Shown here in pieces: positions 7,070 to 14,147 of a DNA stretch of 22,223 nt. Where the stretch lies: positions 1-22,223 of the forward strand of contig PMLH01000258.1 of the NCBI GenBank assembly GCA_003159055.1, in the 5' to 3' direction. The translations under genes and the position numbers were made by a program. Within the stretch, counting starts at the first letter, position 1; the number at the start of each line of letters is the position of its first letter. The notes under the pieces were generated by a model, which did not search any database, had not been told where the DNA came from, and saw only the letters and a program-made list of their open reading frames with translations. The stretch is from Myxococcales bacterium (GTDB lineage Bacteria > Myxococcota > Polyangia > Fen-1088).

Positions 7070-9568
7070 CTACCTACTCGACGGGTCTGGCAGTGCAAGG
7101 TCGAATGCTCCGCCGACATCGGACGTCGTTTCGGCAAGCGGGACGCCGGGATCGACACAGTTCGGCCAGCTCGGGTCGCAATAGACTTGCAGAGCCGTGT
7201 CGGGCAAGCCGTTCTGAGTTTCATCCATGACCACAGCGCTCCACGGCATGGAGGTCAGCAGATTCTGGGTAATGACGAACTCGCTGGCTCGCACGGGGCC
7301 GGGACCCACGAACGTACGTGCATAACCACTGGCGATGTCCGGCGTGGCCAAGAGCACATACGGCCGCCCCGGCGTGACGCCGAAGACGAAGCTCCCATCG
7401 GGATTCGCTTTGACCGCCCGCGGGGCTTCGGGAGAATCGATGGTCCGATCGTAGGCCACGATACTGACGCCGGCATAGTCGAGCGGCAAAGACGTGCGCG
7501 CCACGAGCTGGCCGATGATGTTCGACTGCGGCCACAGCGGAGCAGTCATGCTGGTTCCGCCAGCGGCGAGGATCACCGTCATCGTCGTCGTTGCCGCATG
7601 AGCATCAGGCGTGGCCGGAACCAAGAGAACGTCGTAGGTCTCATTGGCGGGCAGCTTGTCAAACACCACCATCCCCGCGGCATCGGTAGTGTCTTCGACC
7701 TGGACGTTGCCGCTCGCGGGCTGGGATGAAGCCGCGCCGCCGGTCGGGGTGAGGGTAAGCGACCCGACCGATTGCGACTGCGACGAGGTGACCCGCACGG
7801 AAACCCCGGGCAAGGCAGCGCCCATCGAATCCACGACGGTCAGGGTCAACCCGGCCGTCGTTGGTGCATTCCACTGAAAGGCCAAATTGGCATCGCTGCC
7901 GATGGTGATGGACGAAGCCCCCATCGCCTCACTCAGGCCGCTCGACGGCGGCGGCGAAAACGAGACCCAATAAGTTCCCTTTTGCACGTGCAAGGCGTAG
8001 CTGCCCTGGGCATCGCTGCGACCGACCGACGAGAAGACCAGATCTCGTCTCTGCTGCAACGAGGCTGGGTCCTGATTGGTCAGCATCACGCGGACATCCT
8101 GGAGCGGGCCAGACACGGAACGGGTGATCCCGGTCACCGTCACGCCGCCTGCCAGAGCAAACGATCCGTTGATGCCGGACGGGGCCAGGCTTTGGTAAAG
8201 CTGCGGCGCGGTTGCGGGCACGGTTCCGTCGTCGGTACCATTGATGGGAACCACCAGGACGTCGTACTTGAGGACCGAGCGGTTGTTGTCGAGGGCGAGC
8301 AGCTGCGTGGCGAATCCACCCGCCTGAGCGTCGGCCAAACCATCGACCACGAGGCTGCCAAGGGCGTCGTTGATACGCACGTAGGAGTTGACCACCTTAC
8401 TTCCCACGCTCGGCAAGACCCGGACCGACACGCCGCGCGCGAGAATGACGTTGTTCTGGTCGAAGGGAGAGCTGCCCAGCAAAGCCATCGCACCCGACTG
8501 GACCGGAACGTCCGCGGTGACCGGCGGGGCGGCACGGAGGATCACGGACTTGTCGCAAGAAGTGCAAGCATTGGCGGCGACTGCATAACCGGACACCGCG
8601 ACCTGGCAAGCGCCCGATGTTGCCCTGAAAGTGTAGTTGCCCGGGCTGACGATGGGAAACATCGCCGCGGCAGGGTCTTGCGTACCAACAACCGCCGGGA
8701 CCGAGAGAGGCGAACCTTCCCAGAAGGCCTGCCACGACCACAAAGCGCCCGTCGGCACGCTGCCCGAGATCACGTCGGCGTGCAAAACGACCTTGGTGTT
8801 CGACCCGGCAACCAGACGATCGAGTCGAGCCAAAGCTGGGACCACAGGCACGATTTGCGCCACGCAAGTCGGCAGGGCGTCGGGGAGCTGCGAAGGTCCC
8901 GAATCGGGCATAGAGTCACTGCCGCCCCCGCCTCGGACATCGGGCGCAGCGTCGGCCGGCACAGGGAGGTCGGTCGCGAGCTTGGTATCGACAGCTCCGG
9001 CATCCGGCGAGGATGCGGCGTCGGCCGAATAACCTCCGCCCACGCCGACGCTTCCGCCAGCGCCGCTTCGTCCCCCCACAGATGCACTGCCTCCGGCCCC
9101 TACGCTTCCGCTGGCCCCAGCTCCCGCATCGGAAGAAGGCAGCCCGCCCTTGCCACTCGAACCGCCGGTCCCGCCGGAGGTGGCACCGCCGGGCCCCTTC
9201 CCGCCCGAGCCGCCCGAGACACCCCCAGGGCCAACGCCAGTCGTTCCCCCACCGCCAGCGCCCCCGCCCCCTGAGCAGCCGGAGCAGACATGGGTATCCC
9301 AATTGAAGCTGGTGGCGTCGGTTGCGAGGTTGGAGGCCAGTGATTCAACGGCGCCGTCCCCGCGTGAACCCGCGTCGCTGCTGGAGGCTGCCGCGTCCAC
9401 TTTGGATCCACTGCTCCCGGCGAACCAGCTGCCGCCGCTGCCCTGACTGCCAGAGAAGCCACCGAAACCGGCACCACCGCCGGGGCTGCCAACCGACGAC
9501 CCGGCCGCGCTGCAACCCAGAGCCCATGCGGCTCCGACCAGCAGACAGTAGGCGCCAGCGAATCTCAT
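7070..9568 (-). CDS. Large secreted lipoprotein with Gly/Ser-rich linker and repeated beta-sandwich (carboxypeptidase-regulatory-like) domains
   Basis: 832 residues from ATG 9568. This start is chosen because its ATG overlaps the TGA of the upstream gene (ATGA) and gives a lipoprotein signal, MRFAGAYCLL...ALGC, with Cys at residue 19; an upstream in-frame start at 9643 lies inside the previous gene. Residues from about 20 to 245 are low-complexity Gly/Ser/Ala with scattered Asp, typical of long surface linkers in myxobacterial lipoproteins. The remainder is beta-rich and shows repeating transthyretin/CarboxypepD-reg-like patterns such as SDAQGSYALHV, TDAAGMVVFDKLP, NPDGSFVFGVTPG and SDVGGAFDLALP. 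These folds usually bind or display rather than catalyse. No catalytic signature was recognised. It is the second gene of a coupled lipoprotein pair and its function is unknown. Confidence 0.8.
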   Translation of the reverse strand: MRFAGAYCLLVGAAWALGCSAAGSSVGSPGGGAGFGGFSGSQGSGGSWFAGSSGSKVDAAASSSDAGSRGDGAVESLASNLATDATSFNWDTHVCSGCSGGGGAGGGGTTGVGPGGVSGGSGGKGPGGATSGGTGGSSGKGGLPSSDAGAGASGSVGAGGSASVGGRSGAGGSVGVGGGYSADAASSPDAGAVDTKLATDLPVPADAAPDVRGGGGSDSMPDSGPSQLPDALPTCVAQIVPVVPALARLDRLVAGSNTKVVLHADVISGSVPTGALWSWQAFWEGSPLSVPAVVGTQDPAAAMFPIVSPGNYTFRATSGACQVAVSGYAVAANACTSCDKSVILRAAPPVTADVPVQSGAMALLGSSPFDQNNVILARGVSVRVLPSVGSKVVNSYVRINDALGSLVVDGLADAQAGGFATQLLALDNNRSVLKYDVLVVPINGTDDGTVPATAPQLYQSLAPSGINGSFALAGGVTVTGITRSVSGPLQDVRVMLTNQDPASLQQRRDLVFSSVGRSDAQGSYALHVQKGTYWVSFSPPPSSGLSEAMGASSITIGSDANLAFQWNAPTTAGLTLTVVDSMGAALPGVSVRVTSSQSQSVGSLTLTPTGGAASSQPASGNVQVEDTTDAAGMVVFDKLPANETYDVLLVPATPDAHAATTTMTVILAAGGTSMTAPLWPQSNIIGQLVARTSLPLDYAGVSIVAYDRTIDSPEAPRAVKANPDGSFVFGVTPGRPYVLLATPDIASGYARTFVGPGPVRASEFVITQNLLTSMPWSAVVMDETQNGLPDTALQVYCDPSWPNCVDPGVPLAETTSDVGGAFDLALPDPSSR

Positions 9569-10770
9569 GGCTGAAATTGCACCGTCCAGGTTGTCCAGCG
9601 AACGCAAGCGTTGGCGCCAGTGCAGTCGCTGGTGCCGCAACAAAATTCGGTCGAGTCAGGGCAAACCGAATAGGTACCCTTGCCCCGATCATAGGTGGCC
9701 TGCACGGGGGTATCGCGCACCTCAAGGCGAACTTCGATGGTGTCACCTGGGCGGGCATTGGGGAAATTCGCCTGACTGACCGTGAAACTCTCACTGGCGT
9801 CAGTCTGGCGAGCCCAGCTCGCCGCAGCCGAGCCGGTCGAGTCCAGCACCGACCACACGAACTGCGTTTGCCCTATCGAGCCACTGACCATCGGATAGGG
9901 CTCACAATCATCATCGACACTCGTGGCTTTGAAGGTGCGGCTTTGGTAGCTGCCGCCCAGGTCGGCGCCGCCCGAAAGCAGGATTCGTTGTGCATACACA
10001 TCGGGCTCGGTGCGCCGAATGCATGGGGGGGTATCGACATTGACTGGAATCACGAACGCGTCCGACGTGTTCGACGCCGGAGCTGTCGGATCCGCGCTAT
10101 TGACGATCGCAACCGACACCTTGTAGGTCCCGAGCAGGCTCGCGGAGAAGCAACGGTGCGCCGCCTTGTTGGTGGTCACGCCATCGCAGGCAGAGAGCTG
10201 GACGGAGCTTCCTGTCGGATCGCTACCCGAATACTCGATGGTCCAACTGGTCTGGAGCGGATCCCCACTTGGGTAGTCCGTGTTCTCGGCAAACAGATGA
10301 ATCTGCGAGCAACGCGGCCTCGCCTGACCCGAGAGAGCGCCCGATTCGTCGACGATGACTGGCGTGGGAATAACTGGTTTGATGGGCGGATAGCAGGCAG
10401 ACCCAGTGGCGCCGCTGCGGTCGGTGACCTCGGCACACACGCACGTGATGTCAAGGGTTGTCGGCTCGAAAGAATATGGCTCGTCGATCGGCGTGGCCGC
10501 GATCCCGGGGAGAAATTGGGCCGCGGTGACCCACTTGCAAGCATTCTCTTTCGCCGGAAACACAGACCACCTCAACTGGAGGGCGGCAGGCGGATCCTTG
10601 TCATCCGAAACCGTCGCCGTGAAGTCCACGGAGCTATTCCGGTAGATCACCGTGGCTTGGGTCTTGATGGTCACCGTGGGCGCCTTGTTGATGGGATCGG
10701 CAAAGAGCAGACACCCGGACACTCCGAGCGCCGCGGCGAGAACAAGAGAATGCTGGTGCCACCGGCCCAC
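9565..10770 (-). CDS. Secreted lipoprotein with PKD/Ig-like beta-sandwich segments
   Basis: 401 residues from GTG 10770, the furthest start in the frame. The N-terminus HSLVLAAALGVSGC is a clear lipoprotein signal with lipobox VSGC. It is followed by APTVTIKTQATVIYRNSSVDF and VSDDKDPPAALQLRWSV (shown in pieces), a pattern typical of PKD/cadherin-like domains in which a list of assumptions about a value is followed by Asp-rich loops. Many cysteines (about 15) suggest disulphides in the mature protein; the C-terminus has CPDSTEFCCGTSDC. The stop overlaps the start of the next lipoprotein gene (ATGA), so translation is probably coupled and the two products may act together at the cell surface. 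No enzymatic motif was recognised. Confidence 0.8.
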   Translation of the reverse strand: MGRWHQHSLVLAAALGVSGCLLFADPINKAPTVTIKTQATVIYRNSSVDFTATVSDDKDPPAALQLRWSVFPAKENACKWVTAAQFLPGIAATPIDEPYSFEPTTLDITCVCAEVTDRSGATGSACYPPIKPVIPTPVIVDESGALSGQARPRCSQIHLFAENTDYPSGDPLQTSWTIEYSGSDPTGSSVQLSACDGVTTNKAAHRCFSASLLGTYKVSVAIVNSADPTAPASNTSDAFVIPVNVDTPPCIRRTEPDVYAQRILLSGGADLGGSYQSRTFKATSVDDDCEPYPMVSGSIGQTQFVWSVLDSTGSAAASWARQTDASESFTVSQANFPNARPGDTIEVRLEVRDTPVQATYDRGKGTYSVCPDSTEFCCGTSDCTGANACVRWTTWTVQFQP

Positions 10771-10807
10771 GGCAGGAAAGCTACCACAAATGCATTGCTG
10801 CGAAGCA

Positions 10808-10839
10808 CCTTGCGCATTCCAAATCTATAGATAGCAAGG
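10808..10839 (-). promoter_or_regulatory. Nested dyad upstream of the lipoprotein pair
   Basis: An outer inverted repeat CCTTGC (10808-10813) / GCAAGG (10834-10839) encloses a perfect 10-bp palindrome ATCTATAGAT (10823-10832). It lies 38-69 bp upstream of the GTG at 10770. The AT-rich palindrome contains a TATAGAT-like -10 element. It could be an operator overlapping the promoter of the lipoprotein operon; this is a pattern match only. Confidence 0.35.
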
Positions 10840-10957
10840 CGCGTTCCAAGCCGAAGAACCACCAACTCCACGACCAGTGGGCCGCCCGGGCGACGAAGCC
10901 CCGACAGGAATGTCGCGGCCTGCGCGAACAGCCTGGGCGCGGTCCGGCGGTGTGATC

Positions 10958-12427
10958 TCAGGCACTCTGCCAGCGGCCAACCAGGACCGCGGGCGGAGAT
11001 GCGAGGCTCTGCAGGCGAGGCATGCGCACTTCTCCCCGCCCCTGGGCCGAAACCATGGGGACCAGCCCGTCCTTAATCATCGCGTCGATGGCCGATTCCG
11101 GTAGCCACGCTTGGGCGCACGGGGTTTGCACCGATTCGCCGTCCTGCTTGAAGATGTGCACGGGCAAATCGCCGACGATGCACTCGTCCCCGGGGCTGAA
11201 ATCCCATCCGCCGGCGGCGGCGTAAGATTGCGCAATCAACTGCGCGACCGAAAACGCAGCCGATCCCCAGAGGTAGCCTTCGCTGGTCGGCGGATTGGTC
11301 TGCTCTGCAAAGGCGAACCGCTCGGTGGCGTCGGTGTCTTTCCCGTAGGGCACTCGCAAGAGGATGCTTGGCGCAGCCAGCGCTACCGACGTCGCTGCTG
11401 GGCTGTTGCGTAGGGCTGCCCAGGCGCCCTGGTCCTCAACCGACGAAAAACCCGCCTTCCAGGTCGAGAAGTCCGTGCCCACCACCACGGCGGCTTCCAC
11501 GGCCTGGGCGATGGTTCCTAGACGCGCCAACAGCGCGGCATCGCCCTTGGTGCGACCGTAGCGGTTGCCATCGACAAGCATCGACCACGGCTTGTCGCCG
11601 ACCTGGTCGACCACCAACCGGTACATCGCAGTTTCAGCCAAGCTGGGCGCTGAAGCGAAGTCCTGAGCCAATTCTTCGCGGCTGACGTCCAGAATGAAGA
11701 TCTGCAGATTCTCGTCAAGCTCCACGGTTCGGACCAGCCCGTCGAGAGAGCGCCAGAGGCTTTCCAGCTGCTGGAAGCCGGAATCGTGCAACACGGCCCG
11801 CATCAGCTCGCCGGTCATCCCGTCGACGGCAGCGATGGTCTCTGCCTGGCGAGGATCGGTCTTGGCAACGACGTGCGGTGCCACCGCCTCGCGGATCAGC
11901 CCGTCGACAATCGAGGTCGACGTCGGCGCCGCGGCGACTGGCGCGCTGGGAGCCCTGCCCAGGAGGCGCTGCAAATCGTCGGCGTGGGCGGCGACCTGGT
12001 CCTGCGACGGCGGCGCCGCGGGCGGCTTCACACTGCCCACCATCGCCGCAGCCATCGCGAAGGTCTTGGGGTCTTGCAGCTGGCGGCGCAGCTCGCGCAT
12101 GGGTGCAAAAAAATCGGAGGTCGAAAAAAGATGATCTGGATGAAAGGCGTCGAGATCCGTGAACGCGAGTGTGAATGGAGGTTGTTCGCCCAAGCGGATC
12201 TGGGCCTTGGGCGCAAGTTTGGCGAAAACCCCGGCAAAGCTGTCCAAGTCCACCCGCTGGGGACGCAACCCGCCTAGCGACCGTAGCTCGGCTCGGCTTG
12301 CGCGTCCGCCGAAATCGCCGAGCACCAACATGCGAAACGGCGTGCCCGAGCTTGGTGGCAAGCTGGGTTTCTTGCCCTTGCCAAAGGCGAAATTCATCTC
12401 AATACCAGCGCGCGATCTGTCGGCCAT
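10958..12427 (-). CDS. Contractile-sheath-like protein with fused TssB-like and truncated TssC-like regions
   Basis: 489 residues. ATG 12427 is supported by GGAGGAG placed 4 nt upstream. Residues 28-125 resemble TssB/VipA (PFRMLVLGDFGG at 30-41, then FTDLDAFHPDHLF at 89-101). After a Pro/Ala-rich linker (about 132-172), residues 173-489 resemble TssC/VipB: LESLWRSLDGLV, IFILDVSREEL, SMLVDGNRYG, LLRVPYGKDTD and YLWGSAAFSVAQL. In canonical type VI secretion TssB and TssC are separate proteins that build the contractile sheath, and TssC continues for roughly 100 more residues beyond the equivalent of this C-terminus. No baseplate, tube, ATPase or membrane-complex gene is present in the window. 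It may be a divergent sheath protein or a repurposed paralogue. It is divergent from thiM. Confidence 0.78.
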   Translation of the reverse strand: MADRSRAGIEMNFAFGKGKKPSLPPSSGTPFRMLVLGDFGGRASRAELRSLGGLRPQRVDLDSFAGVFAKLAPKAQIRLGEQPPFTLAFTDLDAFHPDHLFSTSDFFAPMRELRRQLQDPKTFAMAAAMVGSVKPPAAPPSQDQVAAHADDLQRLLGRAPSAPVAAAPTSTSIVDGLIREAVAPHVVAKTDPRQAETIAAVDGMTGELMRAVLHDSGFQQLESLWRSLDGLVRTVELDENLQIFILDVSREELAQDFASAPSLAETAMYRLVVDQVGDKPWSMLVDGNRYGRTKGDAALLARLGTIAQAVEAAVVVGTDFSTWKAGFSSVEDQGAWAALRNSPAATSVALAAPSILLRVPYGKDTDATERFAFAEQTNPPTSEGYLWGSAAFSVAQLIAQSYAAAGGWDFSPGDECIVGDLPVHIFKQDGESVQTPCAQAWLPESAIDAMIKDGLVPMVSAQGRGEVRMPRLQSLASPPAVLVGRWQSA

Positions 12428-12440
12428 GGACTCCTCCAGC
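12421..12440 (-). promoter_or_regulatory. Strong ribosome-binding site of the sheath-like gene
   Basis: Read on the minus strand, GGAGGAG is followed by TCC and the ATG at 12427. This is the strongest Shine-Dalgarno match seen at any start in the window and fixes the N-terminus of the TssB/TssC-like protein. Confidence 0.7.
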
Positions 12441-12581
12441 CCGAAGGGTAATCATTCGCCGACCTGCACTCAAGCGTTACCGTGCCAAGTGTGCAAAGAT
12501 GGCGCGCGAAGACGGCAACGCGTTTTGGGGTCGATCTTTCCCCTGCCGCTGTTCATCCTACGCGTTCGAAAGGAAAGCTCG

Positions 12582-13376
12582 ATGCACATCTACTCCTTCC
12601 TCCAGGCGGTGCGGGAGAAGCGACCGCTGGTTCACCACATCACCAACTGGGTCACCATCTTCGACTGCGCGCAAATTGTGAAGTCATTCGGCGCTTCACC
12701 CGTGATGGCTCATGCACCGGAAGAAGCGGCAGCGATGACCGGTATCGCATCGGCGCTGGTGCTGAACATCGGGACGCTGACGTCGGAGGTGGTCGAGAGC
12801 ATGAAGATCTCGGCTGCGGCCGCAAACCGGAAAGGGATTCCGGTGGTCTTCGACGTGTGCGGCGCCGGCGCGACCAGCTTCCGCGATGAGAAAGCCATGG
12901 AAATCATCAACGGCACCCACATCGACGTGATCAAGGGCAACAGCTCAGAGATTGCACGCATCGCCGGCCAGGCGGTGGAAACCAAGGGCGTTGATGCCGG
13001 CCAAGTGTCCGTCGATCTGCGAGAGATTGCGAAGTCTCTGTCCGCCAAGCGCGGCTGCACAGTCGTGATCACCGGCGCGGAAGACATCGTGGCCGGCCAG
13101 GGCAAGCTGTTCTTGGTGCGCAACGGGCACCCGATGATGGCCAGCCTGGTCGGCACCGGCTGCATGGCAACGTCGGTGATTGGAACCTTCGTCGGGGCCA
13201 TGCCGGACCAAACCCCGGAAGCCGCCGCCGCCGGTCTGGTCTGCTACGAAATCGCGGCCGAGCAGGCAGTCAAGAAGTCCGAGGGCCCGGCCTCCTTCAG
13301 ACAGCAGCTCTTCGATTGCGTGTACAAGCTCGACGAGAAGCAGGTCCGCGCCCTACAGCAGGTGGATGTGATCTGA
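12582..13376 (+). CDS. thiM: Hydroxyethylthiazole kinase
   Basis: 264 residues from ATG 12582, preceded by AAGGAAA at suitable spacing; upstream in-frame codons run through the divergent sheath gene and are not used. The sequence follows ThiM throughout: PLVHHITNWVTIFDCAQ near the N-terminus, GASPVMAHAPEEA, VVFDVCGAGAT, IKGNSSEI, VVITGAEDIV, and the active-site region LVGTGCMATSVIGTF with the conserved cysteine. The enzyme phosphorylates 4-methyl-5-(2-hydroxyethyl)thiazole with ATP, salvaging the thiazole half of thiamine. ThiE and ThiD are not adjacent, and no TPP-riboswitch signature was recognised in the 154 bp upstream. It is a soluble, normally trimeric enzyme. Confidence in the function is high. 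Confidence 0.92.
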   Translation: MHIYSFLQAVREKRPLVHHITNWVTIFDCAQIVKSFGASPVMAHAPEEAAAMTGIASALVLNIGTLTSEVVESMKISAAAANRKGIPVVFDVCGAGATSFRDEKAMEIINGTHIDVIKGNSSEIARIAGQAVETKGVDAGQVSVDLREIAKSLSAKRGCTVVITGAEDIVAGQGKLFLVRNGHPMMASLVGTGCMATSVIGTFVGAMPDQTPEAAAAGLVCYEIAAEQAVKKSEGPASFRQQLFDCVYKLDEKQVRALQQVDVI

Positions 13377-13407
13377 CACTGTGGCCGGGGGCCGCCGGCT
13401 GGATCCG

Positions 13408-13456
13408 GTTCCGTGGCCGGTTCCGGCTCCGGCGGTCGGTTCCGGCTCCCCAGGTT
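13408..13456. repeat. Short imperfect direct repeats of GGTTCCGGCTCC type
   Basis: Between convergent thiM and the small membrane-protein gene, GGTTCCGGCTCC occurs exactly twice (13419-13430 and 13438-13449), with a shorter related GGTTCCG copy just before and a GGTTCCC copy after. No T-rich terminator is visible in this 82-bp convergent gap. Origin unknown; could be slippage. Confidence 0.45.
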
Positions 13457-13458
13457 CC

Positions 13459-13629
13459 CTATCGCCCGATTCCCCCGCCCACCAAGAATCCCATCAACGC
13501 TCCGTACAGAGTCGAAATGTAGGGATTGGCGGTGATCGGACAGGCGCCGCTGCTGCAGCCGACGATCTTGTGGTAACCGAACCCGAAAGCGGCCCCGCCA
13601 GCGACATAGGCAAGGGTGTGGAGGATCAT
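13459..13629 (-). CDS. Small two-helix membrane protein, DUF6132-like
   Basis: 56 residues from ATG 13629, which has AAAGGAAGA just upstream; a longer in-frame reading to 13752 runs into the thioredoxin gene and is disregarded. Two hydrophobic segments (about residues 1-18 and 38-53) flank a loop with the signature GCSSGACPITANPY followed by STLYGALMG. This pattern is typical of small proteins annotated DUF6132, whose two cysteines (C-x4-C) may be redox active or bind metal; no function is established. It lies 49 nt downstream of the thioredoxin gene on the same strand and is likely co-transcribed, which fits a thiol-redox role at the inner membrane. The family name is recalled from the signature and was not checked. 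Confidence 0.75.
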   Translation of the reverse strand: MILHTLAYVAGGAAFGFGYHKIVGCSSGACPITANPYISTLYGALMGFLVGGGIGR

Positions 13630-13678
13630 CTTCGCTCTTCCTTTCTGGACCACGCCGGTTGGCGCGGTGGTGAGGACG

Positions 13679-14047
13679 TCAGGCGGCATGTTCGTTGGCG
13701 GCCTTCGCTTGGGCGACGACCTCCTGCATGTCGAGAGTCTTGACCTCGTCAATCAGACGCTGCAGCGCAGATGCTGGCAACGCGCCTGCCTGTTGATACA
13801 AGAGCACACCGTCGCGGAACGCCATCAAGGTCGGGATGGCCTGGATGCCGAACGCTGCACCCAGGCTGGGCTCGTCTTCGGTGTTCACCTTGGCGAACGT
13901 GACGTCGGGGTTGGCGACCGAGGTCTTTTCGAAGATGGGACCGAAAGCCCGGCACGGGCCGCACCAGGGTGCCCAGAAGTCGACCAGAACGATGCCCTGC
14001 CCGACGGTCTTCTCGAAATTCTCTTGCGTAAGCGCTGTGGTTGCCAT
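13679..14047 (-). CDS. trxA: Thioredoxin
   Basis: 122 residues from ATG 14047, with AAAGGA 8 nt upstream; a longer frame to 14113 has no support. The active site WCGPC lies at residues 28-32 with FWAPW before it, and the cis-proline loop IPTLMAF follows at about residue 75, so the protein should be a functional dithiol reductase. It has about 15 residues more than E. coli TrxA, mostly at the C-terminus (KTLDMQEVVAQAKAANEHAA region). No signal peptide, so cytoplasmic. It reduces disulphides using thioredoxin reductase, which is not in the window. First gene of a two-gene unit with the small membrane protein, and divergent from the ECF sigma gene with 100 bp between the starts. Confidence 0.93.
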   Translation of the reverse strand: MATTALTQENFEKTVGQGIVLVDFWAPWCGPCRAFGPIFEKTSVANPDVTFAKVNTEDEPSLGAAFGIQAIPTLMAFRDGVLLYQQAGALPASALQRLIDEVKTLDMQEVVAQAKAANEHAA

Positions 14048-14147
14048 GGAACTCGTCCTTTCAAAGCTTGAGAGCCACCGCAAAGGAAAAGGATTCAGAA
14101 TCGCCCACAGCAACCTTCCGGCTCCAGCGGGCTGCTAGACTCCCGCC

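Noticed and set aside
7772..9274. 500-residue plus-strand ORF opposite the large lipoprotein
   Set aside because: Arg/His-rich antisense translation of beta-sandwich and Gly/Ser linker codons, no recognisable domain.
9322..10830. 502-residue plus-strand ORF spanning both lipoprotein genes
   Set aside because: It crosses two coupled minus-strand genes with lipoboxes and has no domain features.
12428..12581. Possible TPP riboswitch before thiM
   Set aside because: The hallmark conserved segments (CTGAGA and the ACCTGA-containing part in proper order) were not found by eye.
13408..13456. CRISPR-like or mobile-element repeat
   Set aside because: Units are only 12 bp, two exact copies with irregular spacing; no terminal repeats or transposase.
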